64,000 bases of DNA from Sorex araneus (GCF_027595985.1 NC_073307.1:15077627-15141626); one strand, 5' to 3'. Counted from the first letter of the stretch, positions 1 through 11,412 are shown. Notes: a model not told the origin generated them from the letters alone. A program made the numbers and translations.

Positions 1-139
1 ATGCTCAGCAGTTACTCCTGGCTCTGCACTCAGGAACTCCTAGTGGTGCTCAGGGGACCATATGGGATGCCGGGTATTGAACCCAGGTTGGCCACGTGCA
101 AGGCCAATGTCCCACCCGCTGTGCTATCGCTCTGGCCCC
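1..139 (-). mobile_element. SOR-like tRNA SINE, cut by window edge
   Basis: From the CTCAGCAGTTACTCCTGGC body to the head end TCTGGCCCC; the A tail lies off the edge. Confidence 0.85.
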
Positions 140-264
140 ACATGCATGTATTTAAATGTCGCACTGTAGCACTGTTCTGCCACTTAAGCCACATCCTCGA
201 GGCTCATTTATCTTTATTTGACCCCAGTTAAACCCTAGATTATGCTGTTTACCTCCAGCCCACG

Positions 265-521
265 GGTAGCACTGTAGCACTGCAGCACTGTCATCTGGTT
301 GTTCATCAGTTTGCTCGAGTGGGCACCAGTAACGTCTCCATTGTGAGACTTGTTACTGTCTTGGGCATACCGAATATGCCACAGGGAGCTTGCCAGGCTC
401 TGCTGTGCAGGCGGGATACTCTAGGTAGCTTGGCGGGCTCTCCGAGAGGGACAGAGGAATCAAACCCGGGTCAGCCACGTGCAAGGCAAACGCCCTACCC
501 CCTGTGCTATCACTCTAGCCC
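265..521 (-). mobile_element. RTE-tailed SINE, near full length
   Basis: tRNA head at the right (AGCCCC at 521), body with TTGCCAGGCTCTGC, 3' end GTTCATCAGTTTGCTCGAG, and a tail of TAGCACTG repeats instead of poly-T. Confidence 0.8.
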
Positions 522-1304
522 CTTAATTATTTATTTTAAAAGGATGTCCAAGGTCTAAACCTTCTCTTTGCTCCCCTATGGCCCAGAACACACACATTAT
601 CCAACTCCTTTCAGTGGACTCAAGCATAGTATTATCAACCACTTTGGATTTCAGTTGTGAGAAAACTATCTATTGAGTCTTCTGAAACAGATCATTTGGT
701 GGTATTTTTGTTTTGGTCCTGGGAGAAGTTTAAGACTGTGTGTTAGTCCAGACCTTGGGGGGGAGGGGTTAATTCCAATTCCTTCAAAGGAAATTCCTAT
801 TTTAAAGTACATTATTGTGTTGATAAAAGTTCTTGAATTTGTGGGTGCCTCACGTATGTTCAAAGGTACAAGGAGTAGTAGAATAGTAATTCACCAAGTA
901 ATGCAACCATTGCCTGTTTGAAAACTCACCATCAGTTTTCCAAGACCTTTTTTATTTTGCTCAAACCACTATCCTCCCGGAAATGGCCTAAACAGTAAAT
1001 TACTGAACTGTAAGGAAAAAAGAAGTACTGTCTAGCTATAAACATAAATGTAAATACCCCAAATATTGAGAGCTACCAAATTTAAATTTTTCTAAGCTCA
1101 TTATCCTTAAATTTGCATTGTATGATTCAAAAGAGTACATTACGGCATCAAGATGATAAAAATAAAATGAGATAAGCAAATCTTTCTAAAGGTAAAAAAA
1201 AAATAACTTGAAAATAGGGCTCTGACTTATCCTTAATATTGACCACAGCCTAGAGAGAGGAGCTATGAAAGAAATAAAATACAGCCCCAGAAATGGTACA
1301 AACA

Positions 1305-1378
1305 GCTTGGGGATGTGGTTCAGGGGTAGAGCACCTGCCTTGTGTGAGTGAGACCTGGGTTAACTCTCCAATCCTTAA
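1305..1378 (+). mobile_element. ID-like short tRNA element
   Basis: GGGGATGTGGTTCAGGGGTA, AGCACCTGCCTTG, CCTGGGTTAA. A tRNA-like promoter region with no body. Confidence 0.55.
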
Positions 1379-1442
1379 AACAGAAGAATTGCCCATATCT
1401 CTGACAGCAACACGAAAGGATGTCTGTTAAAATTGCCTTTCA

Positions 1443-1619
1443 GGGCTGGAGCGATAGGACAGTGGGTAGGGAGCTTGCCTTGCATGCAGCTGGCCTGAAT
1501 TCGAGTCCCAACACCTCCTTATGTTCCCCTAAGCCTCCCCAGAAGTGATGCCTGAGCTCAGCGCCAGGAGTAAGCCCTGAGCACCACTGGGTGTGGCCAC
1601 AACACAAACAGACACAAAG
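1443..1619 (+). mobile_element. SOR-like SINE, older subfamily
   Basis: Head GGGCTGGAGCGATAGGACAG; the end is TGGGTGTGGCCAC rather than the GACCCAAAAAGC of young copies. Confidence 0.85.
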
Positions 1620-2018
1620 GAAACTGACTTTGAAGCCTCCTGAGGGCTGTCCGTCCTTCGGCAGTCACTAATCATATAGGGGACGTGTCGGCAGAGCAGG
1701 AAGACCACGTGGCTGAGTTCTCTGCCTATTTTCAACATTCAAGTAACCCTCACGGAGGAGGGGAATAAACTGCTTCCATCTCTGTGCCTGTCAGATTGTG
1801 GGGTTTTGGTTACCCCAAAATGCCGGGCCGGCTCACTTCTCCTATGAGAAAAGTACACCATAAATTCATGTAACGTGAACCGGCCACAAGATTAGCTGAA
1901 GCTACGGTGGGCAGAAAGGAGGTTCCAAGTGTCCGTTAAGTTCCTCTCTTTATTCTACAGAAGCCCCCCGAGAAGATGAACTGTTAGAGCAGGCAAGCAT
2001 TGATTCTGTCAAGTTTTT

Positions 2019-2170
2019 TGTTCGGTCGGTTTGGCTTTGGGCCATGCCCAGAGATGCTCAGGGGACACTCTCGGCTCTGAGCAGGCTTCTCAGCAGTGCC
2101 AGGGATCGAACCTGGGCCTCGGCAGGCAAAGTGCGTGCTCAGAACTTCAGGCTGTCTCCCTGGCTCCTAC
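2019..2170 (-). mobile_element. SOR-like SINE, old, with TSD
   Basis: Diverged body, but TTCTGTCAAGTTTT flanks it on both sides (2004-2017 and 2171-2184). Confidence 0.75.
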
Positions 2171-2261
2171 TTCTGTCAAGTTTTAAAGCCACCAGAGAAA
2201 AGGGAACAACATTAGGCTGCTCAACCTATTCCTCTCAACTTGTAATTGGCACTTACTGATT

Positions 2262-2335
2262 GCAGTGTCCAGGATCAAAACCGGGGCCTCACACAAGCAA
2301 GGCAAGTGCTGACCCACTGATCCATGTCCCTGGTC
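2262..2335 (-). mobile_element. SOR-like SINE, head-only remnant
   Basis: GGATCAAAACCGGGGCC and the diverged head to TCCCTGG. Confidence 0.5.
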
Positions 2336-2363
2336 AATTCTCAACTTTGAAAATGGGGGGGAG

Positions 2364-2655
2364 GGGGCTGGAGCGATAGCACAGCGGGGAGGGCCTTTGC
2401 CTTGCACGCGGTTGACACAGGTTTGATTTCCAGCATCCCATATGGTCCCTGAGCACCGCCAGGGGTAATTCCTGAGTGCAGAGCCAAGAGTGACCCCTGA
2501 GGCATTTGCCTTGCACGAGGTCAACCTGGGTTCGATTCCCAGCATCCCATATGGTCCCCTGAGCACCGCCAGGAGTAATTCCTGAATGCATGAGCCAGGA
2601 GTAACCCCTGTGCATTGCCAGGTGTGACCCAAAAAGAAAAAAAAAAAGAAAGAAA
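2364..2655 (+). mobile_element. Dimeric SOR-like SINE
   Basis: First monomer 2364-2500 stops at AGTGACCCCTGA; the second restarts inside the head at GGCATTTGCCTTGCACGAGG (2501) and runs to the A tail. GAAAATGG-type sequence flanks the whole unit, so the dimer probably inserted as one piece. Confidence 0.85.
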
Positions 2656-3209
2656 ATGGAGAGGGGAGAGGATGGGGGAAGTGCAGGTAGAATATGGGCC
2701 CCCTTCCTTCCCCCCTTTAACTCAGGGACTCAGAGACCTCTGACCTAGCTGCAGGACCTTTAACATGGCCAACCTGAACCCTAGCAGGCCCCAGAGGAAA
2801 CCAAGCCATACCCAGGTTGATTACAGGGGGGCTGAGACGGCCCCGGTCTGCAGGGTCTCACCCGGGTCAGCCCACCCATCAAATGTGGCTGAGATGAGTT
2901 TGGCTAGATGTTCAACCCTCCGGCCGAAAGGAGGGCTACACCTGATCTGAACCCCCACGCCCCCCAGAAGGGCGGAGGGGGCTTCTGGTGTAAGTTCCCC
3001 CGTAAGCACCCACCCTCCCCACTCAGAGGCCACAAGGCCAGCCCGGGGCAAGGCAGCTGGGCAAACAGCTGAGAATGCTGCTTCCTAGGGGCAGGAGGAG
3101 GAGGGGGCGCTGAGAGGACAGGGAGCAGCACCCACCAGGCACCTGGGGCTTCATTTTCCCACTGGATTTCATTTTTGCACAGGGTGTGGTGTTGTCCTGA
3201 CCCAAGCAC

Positions 3210-3241
3210 TTGGGTGGGTGGGTGGGTGGGTGGGGGGGGGG
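3210..3241. repeat. (GGTG)n and G run
   Basis: Five GGGT units followed by a run of nine to ten G; a candidate G-quadruplex on the plus strand. Confidence 0.85.
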
Positions 3242-3542
3242 AGCTGCTCTATTTGCTGGATTTTACCAGGATTCACTCCTGCCTCTCCTCTCCTCTATGT
3301 AAACTCTTTGCTCCTGAATTAGTGCTCCAGAGAACTGACAAAATTTGGCATTCAGGAACTGTGGGTGCCACGGGGTCCTCGCTGCCACAAACAGCAACAC
3401 AGAGTCCTAAAGCACCAAGATACTGTGATTTCCCGTTAACTGCAGATTTGATTCATTGAAATCAAAATATCCCTTTGGAACAGGTTCCTATAAGGAAAAT
3501 CAACAGTAAACATTTTAATCACCTTTTAAAAATGACAAAGAG

Positions 3543-3722
3543 GGAGCTGGAGTGATAGCACAGCGGGTAGGGCATTGGCCTTGCACACGGCCGACCCGGG
3601 TTCGAATCCCAGCATCCCATATGGTCCCCTGAGCACCGCCAAGGTGATTCCTGAGTGCATGAGCCAGGAGTGACCCCTGTGCATCCTCGGGTGTGACCCA
3701 AAAAGCAAAAAAAAAAAAAAAA
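3543..3722 (+). mobile_element. SOR-like SINE, young
   Basis: Full length with an A tail of about 18; followed after a few bases by the next copy. Confidence 0.9.
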
Positions 3723-3728
3723 GATATA

Positions 3729-3900
3729 GGGGCTGGAGCAATAGCACAGCAGGGAGGGTGTTTGCCTTACATGCAGCCGACCAGGGTTCAATTCCCAGCA
3801 TCCCATATGGTCCCCGGGGCACCACCAGGAGTAATTCCTGAGTGCATGAACCAGGAGTAACCCCTGAGCACCGCCGGGTGTGACCCAAAAAGCAAAAGTA
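3729..3900 (+). mobile_element. SOR-like SINE, young
   Basis: Same orientation as its left neighbour, inserted at or beside that copy's A tail. Confidence 0.9.
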
Positions 3901-4239
3901 AATCAATAAATAATTTAAAATGACACATGAAGCTTAAACCCGAGAGGCCGGGAGCCTTAGCCCAGGAAACCGTTGTGGGCAAAGTGTTCTAATGTGCAGG
4001 TCCTGGGCGCTAGGCCAGGGCTCTTCCCTTCGGCTGCTGCTAACCAGCCTTCGATATTCTGGTTTTCTGGAAGAATGAGAGTCAAAGGCCGACACTCACC
4101 CTTCTACGAGGCAACCCACCACCCTCGCTCTTCCCGGAGGCACCCCAACTGGCTGGTGCCTGGCTGGGTCCGGTTTTGGGCGTTTCCTTCGGGACTTTCT
4201 TTCCCGGGCCCAGGGCGCCGCGGGTGGAGCGGGTGTGGC

Positions 4240-6300
4240 ACCTACCTGAGGTCCAGGCGGGCTGGGAACGGGGACGCGCGGGCCGGGGTCCCCACGCCTG
4301 CCGGGTGGCGCTCTGAGCCGTAGGAGAGCCCCTGAGGTGGACGGAGAAGCGGAACCAGGAGGCCCCTCGGAACCAGGCCCCTCCGCGTGTCCTCGCGGGC
4401 CCCGGCTGTGAGTGGAGTGGGGGGTAGCCCGAAGCGCAGCCCCCCGCCTTCCAGCTGGCATCGCACGGGCAAATAACGTGATTGCAGAGCCGGAGAAAGC
4501 CCTCAGGGAGCTGGAGGCGGGGGAGCAGGGGCGAGGGCTGGGGGCAGTGCTGGGGGCGGGGCGTCCGGGACGCCTGAAGTCCCGCCGCGTCTCAAACGGG
4601 CTCCCCGGTGCCAGGGCGGGGCTGGAGCTAAAACCCGCACACGCGCTGCGCCGAGTTGCTTCGAGCGCTCCGAGCCCGCTGTTTCAGGGGTGCACCCCCG
4701 GGGCGTCAGGATCCCCTTTCTCCTTTCCGAGGACGCCCTCGGGGAGTCCTTTTCTCCTCGGGGTCCTCGGCAGCTCTTCTCCAAACTCCTCCACACGCTC
4801 CGGGCGCTACTGGGATGCTCGCCGACCGCTCAGCGCGCAGCTGGGAAATTCCCACCAAACTCCCTCCTGCGAAGGCACCAGGGCGCAGCGCCCCGCTTTC
4901 GAGCTGGGTGCGGGGCGTGATGCGGTGGCCAGGCGCCCCCGACAGCGCGGTCCTGGGTTTGGAAGTGGCTTGTGGGAGGGAGGGTCAGACAGGTGCCGGG
5001 CTCAAATCTCTCTCCGGAGCGTCTCCCCTAAATGCATCCAAAGAAGGATGCGCGCGTTGCTCCAGGCAGGCGGCAGGCGCTGGAAACGCCGCCGACGCAA
5101 GGCGGGCGCGGGGGCCGCCTGGTCCACTCGCTGACCCGTCCCACCCCGCCCTCCCTCCACCCTCAAGCTGGACCCTGCCTCTCCGCGCTCAGTGCCCGCC
5201 CTTCCCCGCCTCCCGCGGCGAGTCACCCCTCCACCCCACCCCCCCTGGATGTGCGGAGGAGCGCCTCCCGGGCCAACGCCTGGCTTTCCTCCCCATCTTG
5301 GCAGGCTGCGCCCCCGCCGTCGCCCAGCTGGCCCCAAGCCCCCTCGAAGCCCCCCTTGGCTCATTTCAGAGCTGCCGCTCAAGAAAGAAAAGGCCGCTAC
5401 TTTGCATTCGACAGCTGCTGGGACGCGCTGGCTGAGAGCGCGCGCGAGCGGGGGGCGGGGGGGGCCCTGGAGGGTGGGGGGTGGGATCAGGCCCTCGCCC
5501 TCCGGGGGCGCAGGCAGGGATGCAGCCGGACGCCAGGGAGCGGTCGGGGTGATGGGGTGGGGGCTCCCCGGGCCGCGGCTCCCTGCGCCCCAGCACTTAC
5601 CTTGCCTCTGGCCAGCAGTTCCATGATGTAGCCAAATTCCCCCATCTCTCCCGGCTCAGACATGCTCACGCCCCTTCACCAACGGGGGCGCCCGGGCGGG
5701 CGCATCGAAGGCGTTCTTTTAAAAAGAAGGAGGAAAATCCTCTCTCCGTTTGATCCCGAGTTTTGCCAAGCGCCCCGCCAGCGTGTTGTGAAGGCGGAGA
5801 AGTGAAAAAAATGAAAAACCGAGGGGGAAAAGGCAACAGTGGGGTGAAGCGGGGGAGATGAAGGTGTAGCGGGGCTGCGGGGCGCGCCAGGCAACCGGCG
5901 GACCCGGGCGGCGGCGGCGTGAAACCCACAAGGGGCGGAGCCAGCAGGCCACGCCCCCGGGGTCCGGCGCCCCGAGACCAACACACAGACACACACGGAC
6001 ACACGCACACGCACACGCACGCGGGTGGGCGCGGCGCGGCACCCCCACAGCCCGGCCGGGGGTGCGCGGGGCGGCCCTGGCCTGGACGGCGCGCCCGAGC
6101 GGTGGGCGCCAGGCCCCCGGGAAGGTGCCCGGCGCGGTCCGGAGGCGCGGGGGGCCGCGGGATGGATGGAGCGGAGGCACAACAAAGGAGCAGGCTGCCG
6201 GCGCCCGCGGTCTGGGGGGCGGCGGGGTGCGGGGGAGCCCCAGGAAACGGCAGCGCCGCATCTCAAGGCGGCCTTCCTGAAACCCAATAGGTAACAAAGG
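4240..6300. promoter_or_regulatory. TRIM36: CpG island, TRIM36 promoter and 5' UTR
   Basis: About 2 kb of very GC-rich, CpG-dense DNA that contrasts sharply with AT-rich flanks and spans the first TRIM36 coding exon. The 5' UTR of the minus-strand transcript must lie in roughly 5664-6250. A GC-box-like CCACGCCCCC occurs near 5949, and CCAATAGG near 6284 could be a CCAAT box. The start site cannot be fixed by eye. The long open frames on both strands here come from GC richness (few stops) and show no family match. An ACAC/ACGC-rich simple stretch lies at 5981-6022. Confidence 0.85.
5601..5663 (-). CDS. TRIM36: TRIM36 coding exon 1 (N-terminal 21 codons)
   Basis: TRIM36 is a RING/B-box/coiled-coil/FN3/SPRY E3 ubiquitin ligase of the tripartite-motif family. 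Only the N-terminal 21 codons are here, before the RING finger. They read MSEPGEMGEFGYIMELLARG followed by K, which matches the start of human TRIM36 as I remember it with a few substitutions. The exon ends in phase 0 at a strong donor (AAG|GTAAGT, intron bases 5600 downward). I chose the ATG at 5663-5661 because it is homologous and has A at -3; an in-frame GTG two codons upstream is not needed. The exon lies in a CpG island, as expected of a first coding exon. PGGT1B as the next gene upstream on the same strand agrees with human 5q22. The remaining exons lie beyond position 1. Confidence 0.9.
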
Positions 6301-6536
6301 GCCAGCGCGGCGCTGCCCCGAGTTGAACAATGACAAGGATTGAATGTTCAACGCTCCAAGTGTGTAAGCGCGATTGTATCTCCCTGCGCTCTTGATCGTC
6401 CGTTTTTTTCCCCTTCACGGACGAAACAAAAAACCGAGCCCGCATGGCTAGCAGCAAGGGTCCGGGACCAAACATTCGCTCGCACGGTTGCTAAGGGCAA
6501 ACTCGTTCGTGCCGGGTTTTGTTGTTGTTGTTTGAG

Positions 6537-6610
6537 TTTTTATTTTATTTTATTTTATTTTATTTTATTTTATTTTATTTTATTTTATTTTATTTTATTT
6601 TATTTTATTG
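6537..6610. repeat. (TTTTA)n microsatellite
   Basis: About 14 uninterrupted pentamers upstream of the TRIM36 CpG island. It reads (TAAAA)n in the TRIM36 sense and could be the tail of a lost retroelement. Confidence 0.95.
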
Positions 6611-7091
6611 CCCCCTAGATGGAGTTCAGCAGCGCGTTTCTCCCACCCAGACTTTCTCAAATAGCAGCTCCCCCAGGAGGCGGCCGCAGACGTGGACCTT
6701 CCGCCGCGTCCCCCGCACCCCTGCGGGCAGCATTCACACCTGCCGGTCTCTGAGCTCCGGAGAAGAAAACTTCCAAACAAAGTCAGTCCTGGTCTGTCCC
6801 TCCGCTCTAGGCCGTCTCTTAGCTTTACTGCAAAGGAGAAAGCGAGACGGGTTGGGTTTGTCTCCAAACAAAACACAAGCCCAGCTTGCGATAATTAGAT
6901 TAGACACCAATACAAGATTTACGAGGGACACACAGAGAGAGGGGAGGAGGAGAACACTCAGCAATGCTTAGGGGGCCATGGGGCTTGGGGGGCAGGGGCC
7001 CGGCACATACAAAAAGATACACGCCCTAATTCCTGGACTATCTCCTCGCCTCTTTTCAAGTTTTTCTTCTCGAGCCTTCAATACAGACATA

Positions 7092-7260
7092 GGGGCTGGA
7101 GAGACTCCAGGAGGTAACGCCCTGCCCTGGCTTGCATGAGGCTGAGCCTTGTTAGAATTCCCATCACCACAGTGGTACGCCCAAGCACCCTTAGGTGTAC
7201 TCCTGAGCAGATAGCTAGGAGGCACTGCTGGGTGTCACCCCCAAATGCCCCACATCCAGC
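7092..7260 (+). mobile_element. SOR-like SINE, old and diverged
   Basis: GGGGCTGGAGAGACTCCAGG head; CACTGCTGGGTGTCACCCCC end. Confidence 0.6.
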
Positions 7261-7489
7261 AGTATACAGCGTTTTTTTCCCCCTTCTTTTCCTTGCAGGC
7301 TTCTCTTTAAGATCTCTACCAGAACTTGGCTCCTTCTCTGTCCAAGAGTTTCCTCCCCGAGCTGGTCCCCGTAACCTCCTGGAGCAAGCAGCAGAAGGCA
7401 AAGTGGGGGGCTGGGTTTCCAGTTGGGGAGCTCGTAGGGCTTCTTGCTTAAAAGCTTCTCCACCAGGAGAAACAGAACTGGAGTTAAAG

Positions 7490-7606
7490 GGTTCACCTTG
7501 CACACAGCTGACCCGGGTTCAACTCCCAGCACTGCATATGGTCTCCGAGCTCCACCAGAGCACTGATCCCTGAGCACTGCTGGGTGTGACTCCAAAACCA
7601 AAATAA
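7490..7606 (+). mobile_element. SOR-like SINE, 5'-truncated
   Basis: Starts at the CCTTGCACACAGCTGACCCG point of the head and ends AACCAAAATAAA. Confidence 0.75.
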
Positions 7607-7608
7607 AC

Positions 7609-7742
7609 AGTAGCACTGTAGCACTGTCGTCCCGTTGTTCATTGATTTGCTGGGGCGGGCACCAGTAACGTCTCCATTGTGAGACTTGTTGTTACTGTTT
7701 TTTGACATATTGGATACACCCCAGGGAGCTTGCCAGGCTCTG
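7609..7742 (-). mobile_element. RTE-tailed SINE, 3' half
   Basis: Body and tail only (GGAGCTTGCCAGGCTCTG to GTCCCGTTGTTCATTGATTT) with a TAGCACTG repeat tail. It abuts a truncated SOR-like SINE. Confidence 0.75.
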
Positions 7743-8506
7743 AAAATAAATAGTAATTAATTAAAAATAAATGAATAAAAACTTCTCCACAAGTTCTGTA
7801 GAAGCTGGTGTATATGCTTGCTTTCACAAAGAAAACTAGTAGAGCTCTAATAGGGTGGGTAGCAATGTCCATGAAGGGGAAGTCCCCTTCCCCCATACTA
7901 GCAATAATCGACAGATCACTAGTGGAAATCACTCACAACCCAAGACGGGTTCTCACGCGTGATGCACATTGGCAGAGGTGACCGTCTAATCATAGATCTA
8001 CGCCCTCAGCAGGAAGGAAGTGCAGTCACAGGCGCCGGCAAGCCAAGTGCCTCCTCTGTCGAAGCTTCCCCAAAGCCCGTGCTATGATCTCCACTTGCGT
8101 CTCCCTGGTGAGAACTGGGTCATATGTTGCTTCCTACCCGCAAGGAAAGCTGGGAAAGGGCTTATTTTACCCCGGGTGCATGAGAAAAGCGTGATTTGTT
8201 GGTGAAGAAGAAAGAGATACAGCTATTGGGCCAGCAGCTGTTCACTTCTGCTCTTCCTGTGGCCAGCCCATGCCATTTTCTGAGTTTCTCTTCGATGGTT
8301 TGCATAAAAGGATGTCTAACTTGTCCTTCCTGCCTTTAATGCTGAGGTCTGTGATCTGTGGATGGCTTGGCTGGCTAGCAGCACTTAGCTGTCTCTTTGC
8401 CCCTGAAAAAGTTGCTATTTTGAAAGGTCTGTCTACCTGATCTTTGCTATAAGTATTCCCTACCAAATAGCCTTATCAGTTGCCTGAATGCCTACCCAAG
8501 ATCAAG

Positions 8507-8662
8507 ACACAGGGAGCAGAGAGATAGGGTTGGGCACTTGCGCTGCACGTGGCTGGAACAGGTTTGATTCCCCGGGACCATTACCAGAAGTGATCCCGGA
8601 GCACAGAGCCAGGAGTTAGCCTTGAGCCCAGCCAAGTGTAGCCCTGAAACAAAACATAAAAG
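8507..8662 (+). mobile_element. SOR-like SINE, old
   Basis: GGGAGCAGAGAGATAGGG head variant; CCTGAAACAAAACATAAA tail. Confidence 0.7.
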
Positions 8663-8898
8663 CAGAAACCAACACCAGGGCATATGGGTGAGCCAGTATC
8701 TCAGAATTAGCTGCTACAATGCCCAGGAGGTAGAACCCAGATGAGTTCAGAGCCTTGGATCTAATGCACATTGGTAATTTGCCAGTTGATGGGTTTTTGT
8801 TACTAATTACTGTTGCACTGTGCATGTAGCATTAAAGACAAAGATGAGGCGCCTCGGGTCAGGTGAGGCAGGGGCGACACTCAGCAGGAGAGTCTGAG

Positions 8899-8900
<2 letters not shown>

Positions 8901-8942
<42 letters not shown>

Positions 8943-8946
8943 ACAG
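8901..8946. repeat. (CA)n microsatellite
   Basis: Nearly pure dinucleotide run with one CATA interruption. Confidence 0.95.
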
Positions 8947-9002
8947 CGTGCACCAAAAAGTGATGACAGGCATAATAAAGGAGCCCCATGTTCCATTTCC
9001 CC

Positions 9003-9180
9003 CTGGTGGCCAGAGAGTACAGGATTAAGGCACTTGCCCTGTATATATGATCGGCTTAGACTCAATCCCCAGCACCCCATTTGCTTCCCTGAACACTGCA
9101 GGAGTGATCCCTAAGTACTGAGCCAGGAGGACGCCCTGAGTGCTGCCGGTCAGGCCCAAACCTCCCTCCTCCAAACAATA
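9003..9180 (+). mobile_element. SOR-like SINE, old
   Basis: CCAGCACCCCATTTGCTTCC body and AGTGCTGCCGGTCAGGCCC end. Confidence 0.65.
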
Positions 9181-9370
9181 AAATATTCCCAGAAATCCCA
9201 CAACATCAGTCAGTAGGTACTAAAGAAAAGTTCCATAGTCATTTCTCTTCCTTCTCACAAAAGAAACAATATCATTCCCCCAAAGGGACCAAAATTAAAA
9301 GTTCATTCCTCATTCTTGCTTTTCTCATTCCTTTTTGTTAAGGCAGCAGGTGTTCATGGTTTTTGGGGGT

Positions 9371-9542
9371 TTTCTTTTTTGCTTTTTGGGTCACACCGGG
9401 CCATACACAGGGGTTACTCCTGGCTCTGCACTCAGGAATTACTCCTGGCAGTGCTTGAGGGACCATATGGGATGCTGGGAATCAAACCCGAGTCAGCCAT
9501 ATGCAAGGCAAGCACCCTACCCTCAGTGCATCGCTCCAGCCC
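9371..9542 (-). mobile_element. SOR-like SINE, young
   Basis: Full length from TTTTTTGCTTTTTGGGTCAC to GCTCCAGCCCC. Confidence 0.9.
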
Positions 9543-9716
9543 CCTTGTTTTGTTTTTTGTTTTGGGGTCACACTCGGTGATGCCCTGGCTCACTCCTGGC
9601 TTTTCCTCATTCAGGGATCACTCATTGTAGGGGGCGGGGCTCGGGGGAGGGAGATATGGGGTACCAGGGAGTGAACACAGTTTGGCTGTGTGCAAAGCAA
9701 ATCCCCTACCCTAAGG
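9543..9716 (-). mobile_element. SOR-like SINE, older, interrupted
   Basis: Abuts the head of the preceding copy; carries a G-rich expansion at 9630-9650. Confidence 0.65.
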
Positions 9717-10146
9717 GACCATGATTTACAAAGTTGTTCATAATAGAATTTCTTGCATACAACACTAATACTCCCATCACCAGCAGTAACTTCCAGCAAC
9801 GTTCCCAGGCTCCCTCCCATCCCCGGCCTGTCTCCTACCTGGCACATTTCTGAGTTCTGTTATTGTAGTTTGGACCTCGTGCATGTGGTGCTGTTGGCTC
9901 TGTGGTTTAGACTGGCACCTATACCACACCTCTACCCCACGCAGGTGCCCGGGCCCTGCCCCGGTTACCTCCCACCTGCCTCTCCTTACTTACTGCCTCC
10001 ATTTCTTTCTTTCCTGCTTCCTGAAAAGGAAGAAATCACCATAACAGAGGCTGCTTCTCAGGGAACTTCCCCAAGGGAGAGAGATTTAAGCAGAGGGAAG
10101 ACAAGCTGTGTGAAATTTTTTTCCTTGCTTAGAGAAGACAGTAGGG

Positions 10147-10318
10147 TTTTTTTTTTCTTTTTGGGTCACACCCAGTGATGCACAGGGGCTACTCCTGGCT
10201 CTGCACTGAGAAATTACTCCTGGCAGTGCTCAGGGGACCATATAGGATGCTGGGAATCAAACCCGGGTCGGCCGCGTGCAAGGCAAACGCCCTACCTGCT
10301 GTGCTATCGCTCCAGCCC
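10147..10318 (-). mobile_element. SOR-like SINE, young
   Basis: Full length; AAACCCGGGTCGGCCGCGTG preserved. Confidence 0.9.
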
Positions 10319-10449
10319 CTAAACTGTAGGTTTAATATGGCCCTAGTCAGGGCAGTTAGGCCAAAAAAAAAAAAAAAAAAAACTTCCAAATTAAAAAAAA
10401 AAGCACCTCTATTTGCTGATGATACAATCTTATATAGAGAAAATCTCTT

Positions 10450-10628
10450 GGGGCTGGAGCAATAGCACAGCGGGTAGGGCGTTTGCCTTGCATGCGGCCG
10501 ACCTGGGTTCGATTCCCAGCATCCCATATGGTCCCCTGAGCACCGCTAGGAGTGATTCCTGAGTGCAGAGCCAGGAGCAACCCCTGTGCATCGCCAGGTG
10601 TGACCCAAAAAGCAAAAAAACAAAAAAA
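10450..10628 (+). mobile_element. SOR-like SINE, young, with TSD
   Basis: AGAGAAAATCTC precedes the head and recurs after the A tail. Confidence 0.92.
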
Positions 10629-10952
10629 AGAGAAAATCTCAAGGATCATACACTGAGAGACAAAGACAGACACACAAAGACGTACACAACCAGATATAAA
10701 ATATAAAAAAAAGTATACATTTCTACACATTAGAAATTTAATTGAGAATTAAATGTACAAGAGTACCAAAAGATTGAAATTCTTAGACATGCATTGAATA
10801 GTATACAACATCACTGAAAGAAATTTAAAAGACCCAAAAAAGAAAAAACCCTACAGTTTAATATAAGTTGTGAGAGTGAACATCATAATTTGTTCTCAGA
10901 CTGACAGGAAAGCTTTTGATTTTCACCATTAAATATGATATTAACTATGACA

Positions 10953-11122
10953 TTTTTCTTTTCCTTCTTTTTTGTTTGGGGCTACATCCGGCGGTGCTCA
11001 GGGCTTCCTTCTGGCTCTGTGCTCAGGAATAATTCAAGGGACCATGTGGGGTTCCGAGGATTGAACCTGGGTCAGCCGCGTGCCAAGCAGGCGCCCTCCT
11101 GCTGTGCTGTGGCCCCCCCCCC
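10953..11122 (-). mobile_element. SOR-like SINE, old
   Basis: GGCTACATCCGGCGGTGCTC to GCTGTGGCCCCCCCCCC. Confidence 0.75.
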
Positions 11123-11299
11123 TATATATAACGGGTGTTGCTTACCAATTTGAGATTTCTAAGCCTTCAGTGTTTGTGTGTGGGGTTTGGGAGAGTGTGA
11201 GAAGAACCTCCTAACAGCGCTGGGGGGATGATGAGGCGTCAGGGACGGAGCCCAGGGCTCCTGAATGCAACCCTCCAGCCTTTTGAGCTATCTCCCTGG

Positions 11300-11412
11300 C
11301 CTGGGTTTGGTTTTGGTTCTTGTTCTGTGTTTAGGCCACACCAGGCAGTGCTCACCCGGGATCAACCTAACGCAGAGCAGGGGCCTGAGCTCCTGTACTC
11401 TCTCTCCCCAGC
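11300..11412 (-). mobile_element. SOR-like SINE, internally deleted remnant
   Basis: GGCCACACCAGGCAGTGCTC joined early to CTCCTGTACTCTCTCTCCCC. Confidence 0.5.

Larger units (their letters stand above)
1..5600 (-). other. TRIM36: TRIM36 intron 1 (5' part)
   Basis: Everything downstream of the TRIM36 exon 1 donor to the window edge. I see no RING or B-box exon. It holds SINEs (listed separately), two stretches of apparently unique DNA at about 523-1300 and 2660-3200, and the left part of the CpG island from 4240. Confidence 0.75.

Noticed and set aside
2183..2632. Recurrent protein-like frame containing GYSWLCTQELLLAVLRGPYG
   Set aside because: This is the antisense reading of the SOR-like SINE and recurs at dozens of positions; not a gene family.
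4096..6294. Many long open frames on both strands of the CpG island
   Set aside because: GC-rich DNA has few stop codons; the frames overlap on all six phases, are rich in P, R, G and A, and show no domain. Only 5601-5663 is supported.
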